From assembly GCA_013054445.1 (NCBI GenBank), contig JAAMPI010000032.1, forward strand, positions 26,016-90,015: a DNA stretch of 64,000 bases, given 5' to 3'. The position numbers were made by a program, and so were the translations under genes. This document shows, piece after piece, positions 20,754 through 32,659 of the stretch. The notes below the pieces were generated by a model, which was given only the letters and a program-made list of their open reading frames with translations, was not told the origin of the DNA and made no database searches. Position 1 is the first letter of the stretch; each line of letters opens with the position of its first letter. The stretch is from Cudoniella acicularis. Lineage: Eukaryota > Ascomycota > Leotiomycetes > Helotiales > Helotiaceae.

Positions 20754-22023
20754 ATGAGTGGCTCAGTCAGTGCAGAGGATCTTCGCCATGCCGTTCCATA
20801 CCTGAGGAACAGGTTGGCAGGCTTAGAGAGAATATTATCGCTCTCCATCTCCGCCTCGAGTGAAGTCCAATCCATACCCATGAATGACGGAGATGGCACA
20901 TCAAAGTCTCCATCAGCAGATGATGATGGTGATGATATAATATCAATTATCCCATCGTCCGCAACTGCAGCCTCCACAGACTCGGACAGAGTCGCACAAG
21001 CAGAGTACCTATCTGAAATGCCGATCGGCACCGAGAGAGATCTAATCGAAACTGCTTTCGAGATATGCAAGAGAGTACAGTTCGATTCCTTTATGGAGAT
21101 TTGGAATGGAACCCAAATAGAACTTTCAGAAAAGGCATTGGACTGGTTCCGCCCAATGGCATTAGGTCGATGTCTGAAAGACGAGAAGATGGTCCACAAA
21201 TTCGAGGAGAATAGACGATGTGTAACGTGCTTGGCTCAATTGTGCAAAGTAAGTATCTACCATCAGCTACTTTGTTGCTCTCACCCATGATTTATAACGA
21301 GCATGTTTTCAACAGGCGTTATAACTTGGGTTGAAAATCTTTACCTAGTTATTTCAAAAAGTTTCAATATCTCACAGATTTTCAGTGTCCAGGCTAACAT
21401 CTCCTAATATAGATCTGCGAACATTGTCCGATCGCCGAACTCACTGTCACCAAACCACCAACGCCGACTGACCCAACTCAATGGACTAAAAGAGACACAT
21501 TGGCAGCATGTCGAGTTGCGTCGCCCTGCTCCAAGGAAGTTTGTACCCTCCCCTTCAAAAACCAACAGAGATTAGCTGCTAGGTGCAGGTGTATGGACTT
21601 CCTACTCGCACCAAACCACAACTGCGAGGAGGGACACGGACACCAATGTGAGGGATGCTTCAAAATAACTTGCGAGTTGCTATCTGTGGAAAGCACTCAA
21701 ATCGTCACATTGACACGGAGAGAAGGGAACAAAGAAGTCGTCGTTGTAAGTACAGTACCTTCTAACCATCTCCTTTTCACCGTGTCTGAGTAATCAGAAT
21801 CCTTTGCTAACACATATAGGCCTCCATATGCAACTGCGGCCTTCCCTCGGCTTGGAATACACCGAGGGCGTGCAAGATCTGCGGCAATATTTGCATGCCG
21901 TTCACGCTCAATGGACCGGAGATACGATGGAGAGTCAATGGTCCTAGGGAGGGACGGCCGGGAGCTGGATGGAATAATGGCGATTGTCCGTATTTCCTCC
22001 CTTTAGCGGAATACAGATATTGA
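20754..22023 (+). CDS. Cys-rich family protein A1 (unnamed putative metal-binding family)
   Basis: Intact, 343 aa, exons 20754-21248, 21413-21745 and 21820-22023; both introns are phase 0 with CTAAC branch sites. I cannot assign it to a named family. Order: an N-terminal helix (DLRHAVPYLRNRLAGLERIL), an acidic Ser/Asp linker, a helical region (ERDLIETAFEICKRV...ALDWF), then RRCVTCLAQLC|KIC-type cysteines spaced C-x2-C-x4-C-x2-C-x2-C that straddle intron 1. Exon 2 adds AACRVASPC, CRCMDFLLAPNHNC and GHQCEGC. Exon 3 has CNCG, CKICGNIC and the conserved ending WNNGDCPYFLP. Paired cysteines suggest zinc binding, which is an inference. There is no signal peptide or membrane segment, so an intracellular site is likely. 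It is the best intact type-A member. Confidence 0.85.
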
Positions 22024-22176
22024 GACGCTTCAGATCGGCAGCGGTCACGATAACATGGGCGGAAGTTGTTAATATGAGTTAGGATTTGAGTCAGTAGCGA
22101 ATTTTCCATAAAACTAGAACGATTATTAATTTATCACCTCTATCCTGTCAGCAAAAGAATCCGAGTCCGATTCTTC

Positions 22177-22896
22177 CTATTCTTCCTCCAAAATGGCTTT
22201 AATCCACCACTCCAGTTTCGTCCGCATATCTTCCCCTTTCTCCACATCACCGCTCTCGCATTCTTTTCTCACTTTCCATGCCGCACCCTCTATCACTTGG
22301 CGCCAACCTAACCGCCTTCCAAGTATGAAAGAAGCAGGTAGCGATACGACAACAAGGCCCCAGATTATAAACTGATAGGATTTCGGAAGAACATCCGTGC
22401 AGGAAACTCGAAGCAGTACATACGAGAATCCAAAATCGATCATCACTGGATAAAAGGCTCCTCTTCCAACAAAGTGACGTAAACCAGCCAGGTACTCCGC
22501 GAACACCTCCTTCTCATACTGCATCTTCTTCTCCAATTTTCTAAAATATAGTATACATCTTAAACAGAGATTATTTTCTTGAACCCACGATTCGATATTG
22601 GAATTCACGGTGGCGAGCCATGCTTCTCGGGAGTCGGGGTTCTGGAGGTCAGCGTATTTTTTGGTCCAGGTGGACTATATCCCGATATTAAGGGGCCAGG
22701 CCATGATGTTGAACAGAAACAGGACCGTGCTCCATTGATTCCAATCAAGCTCGATTGCTATATGTATTTTATAGAGGCAAAACGATAGAAGGCTGATTAG
22801 TAATAAATAACAGATTATACAGTCTTTGAAACTATAAATTTTTGATGCCGTGTCCGTGGGCGTGAGTTTGCAAGGAGTTTCTGGATGTGCGCCCAT
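22177..22896 (-). pseudogene. Membrane protein paralog M1 with one in-frame TAG
   Basis: A continuous 240-codon frame from ATG 22896 (MGAHPETPCK) to 22177, interrupted only by TAG at 22677-22675. Hydrophobic segments: IICYLLLISLLSFCLY, STVLFLFNIMAWPL, FGFSYVLLRV, and FIIWGLVVVSLPASFIL. A charged tail ends KGEDMRTKLEWWIKAILEEE. A 51-nt GTCCTG...ATATAG segment would remove the stop in frame, but the donor is weak and a hydrophobic segment would be lost. It is clearly related to the neighbour at 23178-24013 throughout its length. Function not recognised. It lies on the strand opposite to the surrounding Cys-rich genes. Confidence 0.6.
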
Positions 22897-23177
22897 GATT
22901 AGGTTTTGTGGGGTTGGTAAGGCGATAATCAGAGTTTGGGGGAGGTGTAGGAAGTAAGGAGGAAGTTTCAGTGAACTTTTTCTTTAGGTAAATAAGATTG
23001 GTAGTGCCTGATGTCATCCGGAACCTAGAAACGTATTTTTAGGACCGGGCCCAATTCGTACTAAAATTATAATCTAGGTCTGCCATGAAAGTGTGACAGT
23101 TCGAAAATTGTTAAGCCGTCTACTCGACCGAGTTTTGTTTAATTATGGCCGTTAGGTGATGGATTCTCCGCCTTCGA

Positions 23178-24013
23178 TCAACAGCGGATATTCCTCAAAA
23201 TCGGAGCAATTATCACCTCCACCCTCTCCTGAGTCAAAGCCTCCGAGTCCGATTCTTCTTCCAGAATAGCTTTAATCCACCACTCCAACCGCGCTCGCAT
23301 GTCTTCCCCTTTCTTCACATCGCCACCATTGCATTTCTCTCTTATTTTCTCCGTATTATTAGACATATTTGAGTACCAGATTCCATTCACTGAAATTATA
23401 AAAGAAGTGGGAAACGCCAGAAGGATAGTACCCCAAATTGTAACCAGCCAAAAAAATGGAAGAATTCCCGCATAGGCAACCCGAAGAAGCACATAGGAGA
23501 ATCCGAAAACAATTGCCGTCGCATAGAAGAAAGAAAAAGGTTTTGTATTCCCTGGCATGAACCTGTAAGGTACGCTGCAAACATCTCTTTTTCGTAGTGT
23601 ATACTCTCCTTTTCTAAACATTTGGATAGAAGCATCAAGCTGGACCCCAACCTCTTTGCTTTCACCCACGTCGAATAGTTGGTGTTTATGGTGTTGAGCC
23701 ATGCTTCTCTGGTGCCTGATTCCTCCAGATCAGAGCATTTGAAGTAGATGAATATTATAGTAGAAAACAGGCCGACTATAGCGAAGAACCCCACTAGGTC
23801 GAAGATTCAAATATACACACTTGATTATGAGTCATCAAGAGTGATTTCTGTGAGTGTCTTATAAAGATAGAATGCCAGAGCGGTAGTGGGTAATAACTGA
23901 TAGTAGATAAGAACTTGGTAATTTGGAATTTTGGATAATTTGTTCAATGGCTTGTGTGATAGGTGTTGGGATTGGCGCCCCTGGTTGCGTTGTGCGGGGT
24001 TGTGACAGCGCAA
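23178..24013 (-). pseudogene. Membrane protein paralog M2, frame-broken
   Basis: Three pieces together parallel M1: 24013-23825 (YYQLLPTTALAFYLYKTL, ends TAA), 23794 onward (GFFAIVGLFSTIIFIYFKCSDLEE, REAWLNTINTNYSTWVK, HYEKEMFAAYLTG), and then, one frame over, RFMPGNTKPFSFFYATAIVF down to 23178. Shared blocks with M1 are REAWL, YEKE.FA.YL.G, FGFSYVLLRV and KGEDMR.(K/R)LEWWIKAILEEE. The frame change falls where M1 has a few extra bases. Both 5' flanks keep a common segment ending GGACCGGGCC (23042 and 24158), so the duplication included upstream DNA. Probably a pseudogene. Confidence 0.6.
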
Positions 24014-25231
24014 CTCTGAATGAGAAAGTGGCCGAGATGTTGGGGAAAATATAGAAGAATTTTTAAATAGAAATTCGAAGACTGGATCATTTATGATCGT
24101 ATTAAATAATCTTGGTACTAACTGACATCATATAGAACCTGGAAATGTTGTTTTCTGGGACCGGGCCGCTGACCGACGATATCCACCAGTAGCCACTTTT
24201 TTCATTTTTGTGTTAATTGTCACCAGAGTTATTGTATGCGTAAGGAAGGTTATAATGCGGATGGATCATGTTGAGTTCGGGAACTTAATTGCAGTATTTA
24301 TAATTACAAACTATTTTCTGCTGCGGTTTCTCGACGAGGAAAGTTCAGTATCTACTTGAAGATGCTTCTACTTCTTGGGCTTTTCCACCTGAGCTCTAGT
24401 GCCCTACTAGTATTCTCACTATATCAGAAAAGTGGGTTTGTGTGTGGAAGATGTAGTGGGACCAAGGTAGCGTGGAGGAGGTGGAGCCTTGGGAAGGTGG
24501 CAATAGAGTATAAGCGACGCTACAGAGCACGCCCTCCCCCCCCTCTGTTCCTTCCCACATTAACAATCCTCGCTTGGGGCTCAGGCCAATCTTAAGCGCG
24601 CTACTCACTTTCAATAAGTTTTTGGGAAACTACCGTGTTATAGCGATGCCTCTGATGCGCGAATTGCTGAAAATTGTTGTTCTGTTAAGTACAAGTCCTT
24701 AATTTTTCACCACTAGCTAGAGTTAGCGCGGCAGGCCTCCAAATATTACACACTTTTATTTCTCTCATAAATAATGGAGTTTGCTATTCCACTTACCGCT
24801 GTTTTCAGAAGTCTTGCATGCCGAGAGCGCATTTTCTGGTTGATGGTCTATAGATATCAAAGCGCGTATCTGGATGGTGGACACATGAGATTCACTAAGG
24901 GTGGTAAGCGAGCAGCAAACTCCCCCGCCCAAGTCGTGACGGTTATTAAAAACCTCGTAGAAGCTGAAATTCACTCAGGGTCGGAGGAGGAATCGTTTGA
25001 CAGACCCACGATCCTCATTACTTAAACCCCCAGCAGTTCTTTTGACCTACTTTGCAACTCCAGTTGATCAGCAGCCTTCACATCCCCACAACATCCTTCA
25101 AGCTTCCCATCTCTGCGAGGTAAGGCGTCTTACTTTTCAGAGATCTATCAACTCCGTCGTTTGGCGCAAATTGTGATATCATCACAGAAAACCTACAGCC
25201 GACTCGTCCCTTTTCGCAAAAGACAATCATC
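24014..25231. other. Intergenic, 5' side of A2
   Basis: It contains the M2 upstream segment with GGGACCGGGCC and then about 1 kb without supported genes. A short frame at 24774-25025 (MEFAIPLTAVFRSLACRERI...) has no relatives that I can name and is not called. Confidence 0.45.
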
Positions 25232-26466
25232 ATGTCATCTTTACAGGAACGGCTTCAGCGCGCGGTTCCTTACATTACGAATACGTTGGCAAATGAAATC
25301 AGGTACTTGTTGGAGCTACCCCTCATTGATAAAGCACCAGACTTGGAACCAGATCTTGAACCCGATTTTGAAGACTCGGAATCTTCTACAAAATCTTCAA
25401 ATGATGACCTCAAGTCACACCCTTCGACGGAAACTGCGCTTTCAACAGCTTCCGATAAAGCGACAGAAGAAGAGTATCTTTCCCAGCTACCGGTATACAC
25501 AGAACGAGACTTGCTAGAGACTACTGCAAAACTTGCGCAACGAGTTTCGTGGGATAGGTTTCGATTTTTATGGAGAGTAACCGGACTTGACATATCTGAT
25601 CACGTAGCTATGTGGTTCTTTCACTTAACACTCAATGTGTGTCCCAAGAACAAGATGCAACATGCCTTCGAGGAGGATCGGCGATGTGTTACATGTCAAG
25701 TCCAGTTGTGCAAAGTAAGTAATTCCTTCCTGAAATCACATGCATATGAACTCTCATCGTTTCAACTCCCCTTTTAACGATTCTTACTAACGCTTTTCTC
25801 AACTAGGAATGCCAGGTTTGTCCCATTGTTATGTGGACTGCTCCGACAGCTGGGGGCCAAGAGAAAGTCTTACCAAACCCGTCTCGAAAAGACACACTGG
25901 CTGCATGCCGCATCACAGCTCCCTGCTTTCGAGATAGCTGTCGTTCAGTACTTGTAACCCCTATGAGATCCGGATTTAAATGCCAATGTCCCGAATTTCT
26001 CCTAGAGCCAAACCACTCCTGTGAAGACGGAAAGGGACATCAATGCCAGGATTGCTTCGACAAAACACTTGCAAAACTGACACGCAGAAACAGCAAAAAT
26101 GTCACCTTCAGGAGCGCGGAATATGGAGATGAAATCGCCACTGTAAGTAAACCTCACATCCGCTCTCCTCTAAAATGAGCTAATGAAAATAGGTGTATCT
26201 CTGACGACTGTGGCAGTCTTTCCGAGCCAAGACTCCCCAAAGTCTGCAAAATCTGCGGGAACATCTGCCAACCCTTCACTTTGAACGGTCCCAACGTAAG
26301 CATTCCAGTCAGCAGACCAGATGAGGGAAAGAAGGGTATTTGGAATAATGGAAACTGTCCTTACATCGTCGACCCCCCTCTATACACCGATAGGGTGATA
26401 ATCCCAAATAAACAAGGTCGTTCTTGGCTTTTTGGATTGTTTTCTCGGGGGCCTGGCAATCCCTGA
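25232..26466 (+). CDS. Cys-rich family protein A2, frame mismatch at exon 3
   Basis: Type-A paralog of the gene at 20754. Exons 25232-25714, 25807-26142 and about 26193-26466. It begins SLQERLQRAVPYITNTLANE, followed by an acidic linker and ERDLLETTAKLAQRV. The intron-1-straddling cysteines RRCVTCQVQLC|KECQVC have exactly the A1 spacing. Exon 2 has AACRITAPC, CQCPEFLLEPNHSC and GHQCQDC; exon 3 has VCKICGNICQPFTLNGP and WNNGNCPYIV plus a longer tail. Using the AG at 26191-26192, the frame needed for CISDDCG...CKICGNIC is off by one relative to exon 2, so the spliced message would hit TGA after three codons. A one-base deletion next to the acceptor explains this. It is nearly full length and may be a very recent loss or a sequence error. 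Confidence 0.75.
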
Positions 26467-28075
26467 ACTCATCAACGAGACTTGGTATTGCGGCTTTTCG
26501 AGACTTTTCTTTGAATTTGGGGTGGGATTTTGGGATAAGTGTGCCTGAATAGGGGAGGCCGGGGAGCCTAGGAGTTTGGCTTTGGATTCACCAGCATGTG
26601 TTATGGGATTTCTTTTACGGGGACGGTATGTGAGTGAGGGACTAAGTAGAGGTGATTCTTACTAAACGTAGGTCTTTTTCCGTGTATATAAGAGATGGTT
26701 CCGGTACATGTAGTACACGACTTTTAGAATTTTGCTAACTCAAATAAAACACTTCAACGACTTTTGTGCTAACACGAGATATTGTGAGAAGAACTGCAAT
26801 ACATAGTCGCATATCCCTTTATATCCATATATAAGTAATGGTTCTTCTAATTTCGTCGTTATTTAGCTGTTTTTAAGTGCTCTCTGCGATTTCGCGAGAG
26901 GCTGTTAAACAACCGAAGGAAATTTTCCTACAATACACTTCGAAGTTTTGAGAGCTTGCTGTTCCCTCTCTAAATTATACGTTCTATTTTCTCGTAACAT
27001 TCCCGTATTATATTCTGTACTGTCCCTGATACTATGTAGAAGATGTTAATACTAACTTTTATACAGAACGCTGTGAGGGGTGCACTGCATCCCCTCTCTA
27101 ACTGCCGCGAGAGCCCGTGCGCACGCAACCCCAACAGCAAAAGGTCCAGGGCGCTAGCATGGTTCTCTTAGGCGAACTCAGCGTGCTTCATGCTGGCGTA
27201 CAGGGCATACTCGCTAAATCTACAACACTCAAGGCGCTGAAGCACCCGCTGCACCCTGAATACGATTGCGCGATCCCCAAACTCTTGCAGGAAAGCAAGC
27301 CGCAAAACAAATATAAAGATTCCACGGCTCCAGAAAATATCCTCGTAGTTCTCATCCGTTGGCAAAATCCGGCTTATTCTCGGCTTTTTTGCGCATGCAA
27401 GCATCGTACGAAGCATTTCAGCGTGATATAACGGATCTTCATCAAATCTCGCGACCGCCTTAACACTTCAACATTTCGGCGACTTCTAATTACACAAACA
27501 CGATCGAATTTAGGATTAGAGATGTTATTAAGCCATCCCTATTTCACATCCATTTCGGAGAAGTTAGACCTTATAGCTAGTTTAATGTCTTGAAGTGTTC
27601 TGTTGCAGCATCGCAAGTTGTCGGCACAGGAAACTTAGCGATTCAGAGCCTAAGTCCTATATATTGAAGGACCCTCGCAGCTCTTGTCGCTTATTTTCTT
27701 ATTGAATTAGACGGAATTTCGATGCTTCATCTGAGGCTCTTGGCCTCCAGCGGCTACCCAGTATTGAATACCATGTTGCCAATGCATTTCAATAAGTATT
27801 CGATTAAACGTCTGAAATCTTCCCACCGCCGTCCTACCCAGGGATTTCACGCATATCTATTAAAATCTAGACTTTCAATACCGGATAAACTGCAGATCGC
27901 CTTTATATACCCACCAAGAATCTAAAACAATTCAGGATCGCACTCCATCTCCACTATCAAGAGAGGCTTTAACACGCAAGCAATGCTCCAAACGAACCTC
28001 ATCAGGTCGACAAGACTTTTGGTCTCACAGAGAAACCACGGCAAAGTCTGCTCTTATCTCTCATCAACTTTCAAA
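26467..28075. other. Intergenic between A2 and A3
   Basis: Mixed-composition DNA with AT-rich stretches. It holds AACACTTCAA at 26748 and 27462 and its inverse at 27590 (see repeat entry). The frame at 27117-27431 lacks motifs and is not called. Confidence 0.45.
27462..27599. repeat. Short inverted-repeat element, MITE-like
   Basis: AACACTTCAACATT at the left end faces the reverse complement of AACACTTCAAGACATT at the right end, about 138 bp apart. The ends match over about 15 positions with a 2-base gap. The same decamer recurs four more times in the Cys-rich gene region. It could be a small transposable remnant or a shared regulatory or terminator-side element. Confidence 0.35.
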
Positions 28076-29359
28076 ATGGCATTTGGGCCTGCGCAAATCC
28101 AGATACTCACCGAATACTTCAAGAACAGACTCTTCGTGGTCCGGAGGGACAGGGAACTCATCAAATATCCAAATCTCCAGGAAGAAGTTGATGACCAACC
28201 TATTGATGAAGGAAGTGAAACACCTACGAGATCCACAACTAGCTCGTGGAAACCAGATGTCTTCACACTTACGAAGTCTGTTTCTGCCGCCTCCACGGGG
28301 TCCGATGAGAGCAATACAGCTTACGACGTTCTCGAAGACCTGGACTATAGCGCTGATTACCTTCTCGATTCGATGGTAGAGCTTGCCTAAAACACGAATC
28401 TACTACATTTCATCAGTATCTGCGAGCCCTTCCAGAAGGAGTGAGCGAGTGAGCTGATCAAATCATTTTATGAGATAACACTCAACATCTGCCCAAACAC
28501 ACTTGAGCAGCACGAGTATGAGGAGAACAAAAAGTGTGCAACACGCATGGCACAGCTTTGCAGGGTGAGCAAGAGCTCCTTGTTTTCGAACTTGCTGTTT
28601 CTAAAGTCTCCGATAAGGTCCAACTATGTTTAGCTGAAACCCAAATACGAAGCAAGCCTATTGAAGTTAACAATCTCTGGTTAGCTAACTTCCAGTTGTT
28701 TAGGCGTGTTAACACTGTCAAATCTCGAAGTGCACAATCGTCCCTGAATTTGAAATCCACTCTCCACAATGGGTATGACACGAGTCTCTTGCTGCACGAC
28801 GCATTTTCGCCCAGTGCTACGATTGTCTCCCAGAAGTAGAATCTTTCGATCCAACCGCCCTGTACAAGTGCTCCGAATTCTTAATGAAGCCCACACACTC
28901 CTGCGCAGATGGAATTAGTCACCAATGCCGAAAGTGCTTCAACAAGCATCCAGGCTTCTGGGGATCGCCAACTCGACGGATTTCATTATGAGAAGTCCAA
29001 ACGGAGAGGCAGAGAAAGCCACTGTGAGTAGAATTACCCGACACTTTTAAATCACCGTTTCCCGACACACTATTTAGGCGCACACATGTCGATGCAAAAA
29101 TCCCTCAGAGCTGGGGCTCATCTGTGTATGCATGATCTGCGGTGGCAGGTGCAAGAGAGTCACCTTGGATATTCCAGCCGTTACACATAAGCTTTACGGG
29201 GAAAACGAGGGTCAGCCATGCACATGGAATAATGGCAACTGTTTTTACTTCCTAGAACAAATCCCAACTCGTGGAAGGAGTTTCTTTACCGACCTTGATC
29301 ACGAAGATAACGCTTCAGAGAGGCTGGCACGGGCAAGAAGAAACTCAAACAGTATCTGA
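28076..29359 (+). pseudogene. Cys-rich family pseudogene A3
   Basis: Type-A relic. The 5' frame from ATG 28076 (MAFGPAQIQILTEYFKNRL, acidic linker) ends at TAA 28388-28390, just where the family helix begins (DSMVELA*). The exon-1 end is still readable (FYEITLNICPNTLEQHEYEENKKCATRMAQLCR then a GTGAGC donor), but the second cysteine of the conserved C-x2-C is now Arg. Exon 2 keeps KCSEFLMKPTHSC and SHQCRKCF, with TGA before and after. Exon 3 (TCRCKNPSELGLICVCMICGG ... TWNNGNCFYFLEQ) is open to 29359. Several independent lesions make a pseudogene the clear reading; exon 3 is the best preserved part. Confidence 0.75.
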
Positions 29360-31679
29360 CTGTCTCAATGTGGTGATATTTGCATTGGTGGTTGTTTTGT
29401 CGAGTTTTACTTATTGGATATTTTGACTATGGTCTATATTGTATATTTTGATTGTTGAATAATGGGTTGGCTGGTTCTTAGATGTTAGGATACAGAAATA
29501 CTACTAGCTGGGGATACTGGGAATGGGAGATGCGACTATATTCTGTTCGCGGCTGTGGGCACATGCGGTCTGGAGTCCTTCTAAACATAGACCTGATGCT
29601 AGGTCTGGGAGAATGTAATTCAAACGTTTTCTCCAATTTCCAGTGGCTTTTAGGTCCTTTTTACGAAGTCATTCAAACACTTCAAAGTATCTAAATAGGT
29701 ACTCGGTCTTTCAAGAATGTAAACTACATACGTGGAGGAAGAGAGGAAAATATTTATAATTCCTCTTTGCAATAATAACTCAGAGTAGTAAAACGTCTAT
29801 TCTTCGAAGTCTTATGAGTCAACTCGTAGCGCAGGCCCAGAAACCGTCTAAGGAATAATATATTCTGTGTATTAGGTGTTGGGTGCAACTTTGTAAGGTT
29901 ACTGGATTATCATGCGTTGGTTCGAAAGACAGGAGAAAGGTCGAGTTCTGTGAAGGTGTCACGACAAGATGATGGATTTCAAATGCACGTGAGCATCTCT
30001 TCTCAAGACGACAAAGATTAGTTGTGGCTGAGAAATTATTATTTTTTTCTGAAGGACACACGTAACAGCGATGGCCAAACAAGCTTCAATTTTATTCTCA
30101 CATCACTTCTACTCAAGAATGACTTCAGTAATACTAGCCGGGCGTCTCAAATTTTACCCCGCAGTTTACCCCGCCATTTTCCCCTCGCCCACCGACTGCA
30201 CTAAAACTACGATCCTCAGAACATTGAAAAGTCCTTTTTGTCTCAAAGAAGTTCCCGAAATTCCTGATAATTATTTTTTTTCCCGCTGAAATTCTAGGTT
30301 GTCACTTCTTATATTTTGCTCCAAACTTTGTTCTAGTGGGGTTGTTTGGAAAAGGGGCTCGCTTCGGAGAGAACGTTGCTGACTAAGCTTGCCGACGAAT
30401 GAAGGAGTAACTTCTCAAATCATTCTGATAACAAGGATAACTTGTCTTCTTATCTCTGTAAGTCATCTAAATCACTAAAAAGTTGACCCAAAGTTCGATA
30501 AAATGATTGCTTTCGTACTACGACTTTCTGTGCGAGGCAAAACTTGACCCTGCGGGCCTAGGACCCGTACTCAAACCGAGTTCTAGAGCTAAAAGACGAA
30601 CATTTCTTTATGTGCGGGTTTAAAACTCGCGGTTTGATATTGTTTCCCCGAGACTCGCTACTAGTTGACTTATTATCCACCGAAAAAATTATGAAAGAAG
30701 TTTCGATCGATTTTGAAGATGCAAACGCGGATTTCATATTCAGCAGGCAGAACCTTTTCCAGCGCCTTCGTTTCTTAACTTCCATCTATACATGACCCAG
30801 TAACTGCATAGAAAGTTTGGATTGACGGTACTGTTTTTGCAAAGCAAGAAGCTTCCACAACAATAGAAAATATATCAATGCCTGATACATTACCGGTTGA
30901 GCTACCTCTCAGCCTTGCCCGGAAAGATATTGTCGCAATCAAACGTGAAAAAGAATTCTTGAAGCGGCGCTTAAGTAATTCTCGGAAATCAAGGTATTTG
31001 AGCTCTGAAAGCCCCTTAATCATGCCTAGTGAGGGTACAAGCTACCCGCTACTCTGGCTGAGAAAAGCCCCCGGGCGGGCTTCGAGTAGCCTAAAAGCTG
31101 GGGTTTTAAGCTTTCTAAACTGAACACCCGCTAACGTAGGCGAGGCTATTCCTAAGTGGACTAAGATTTCTATAGACTTAAATAGACCTTATTCGGTTGG
31201 AAAATTGCTTGACGGACGTTAGTAAGGTTAGTGCGTTTATCTGAGCAACAAATGACCACACTGCTGGCCAAGAATTGAGTCAAAAAACGGGTTGATCCGC
31301 ATTACTTTATTCATTCTTTTTTTTTCAAACCCAGCTGTGTGTGTTCAAAGGCGGTAAACACTCGAGGTTAATGTGCAAGAACAAAAGCCGATTCAATTGC
31401 CCCCAACATTGATTGCTGGAGCCTTTTATTTCGAAACCCTTCAAACGCGTTCATATATTTAACATTGACTCTGAGATGGCCTCCGAACCGTTTCTCCTTG
31501 AATTCAACTTTTCTATTCGTACCACGAGCTCTTTTTAACTGCCTTTTCCACCTCCAATGCATTGTTTCCGCAGTCACGTACAACAAAGCAGTCAGCTCGG
31601 ATCTCATTTCTCCGCCAAGATATCAAATCTTTGAACCCTGCAATACCAATCATAGCAACCAGAAATCGTGACATCCGTT
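29360..31679. other. Intergenic between type-A and type-B blocks
   Basis: About 2.3 kb at the transition from type A to type B genes. AACACTTCAA occurs at 29676-29685. The short open frames (for example 30610-30795, 30878-31123) show no family motif. It is moderately AT-rich, with a T-run at about 31316-31327. Confidence 0.45.
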
Positions 31680-32659
31680 ATGACTTCCGACGCACTTATT
31701 ATCATGAACAGGATTTAGCAGGCAGTCGATGGACTTGAAATCATTAACGACCGCCTCGACGAATGCGTGAGGAATCCACCAAAAGCAACTTGCGTTGAAG
31801 TGGAAGATTTGGATTCGGATTCGGATTCCGATCGATCCTCTGTCTGCAGCAGAAAGTCCTCATCGCCTTGTTCATCAGCACCAGATGTAAATTTTACTGG
31901 ACCTCCGCAACTCCTTTTCTCTCCATCTGGGCTTGGAGATTCCGGTGAATGGGTTCCATTGCCACAAGCCTGTGTTATCATGGGGGCATTTTTCACGGTC
32001 GGCGAAAAGTGGACTTGGAAGCGTACAATAGAAATCCTGGAACATTATCGCCTCAACCACCGTCTCCCACAAGAGTATCGAAAGCAACTCTTTTATATCG
32101 CAAAATGCGACTGTGGCCCAGACTACGAAAGTTATGGACGGTGCATCGGATGTACCCGCCAAGTCTGCGAGGTATGCGGTCCTGCTCGCTTTCATTTGTA
32201 GATTTTGACTAACATGCTGAAAAGAGATGTGCTAGCACTTACACAATCGAGATTTTCCGGAACAACTCGGACTTTCAGAAAGCGGGAAAGAAGCAGCTTA
32301 CTGATACTTTGTTGAGCCGGCGTGTTGTGGGTGCATGTCTTACGGAGCATTGTCCCTCGCTTAAGTTGAAAATGAAGCATAACGAAGTCTGTTCTTGCCA
32401 TCAATGGCCGAATCTTCCAGGCGAGAGCAAAAAGCTTGAGATGAGCTACTTTTTCCCAACGCGTATCTAGAAAACTTCTCTCCGGCGGATACCGCTAAAC
32501 AATGTGGATTTCCGGGCTTTTTTTAATCCGGGAATAGCCTTTGATGATGAGGAAAATTTGGACCTCCAGCTTCTCCGCCCTTACGAACACGTGACAACCA
32601 ATGAGGCCGATACATACTGTCGGTTTTGTCTTAAGTCTTGCGGGCTACGGGACGTGTGA
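31680..32659 (+). pseudogene. Cys-rich family pseudogene B1
   Basis: Type-B relic, exon 1 31680-32171, exon 2 from 32225. ATG 31680 (MTSDALIIMNRI) is followed by TAG at 31716. The same frame then continues through an acidic DSDSDSD linker, the helix WTWKRTIEILEHY, and CDCGPDYESYGRCIGCTRQVCE|RC with the intron in the family position. Exon 2 keeps VVGACLTEHC and VCSC, then meets TAG at 32468. Beyond it the same frame still shows LRPYEHV, TYCRFCLKSC and a terminal TGA at 32657, matching the third Cys module of B2. The exon-3 boundary seen in B2 is not evident here. Two nonsense codons and lost cysteines indicate a pseudogene, although a start downstream of the first stop is possible. Confidence 0.7.

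Noticed and set aside
27117..27431. 104-codon frame considered as a seventh Cys-rich relic
   Set aside because: It lacks the RCxxC, CxC and WNNG motifs and shows no helix-linker layout.
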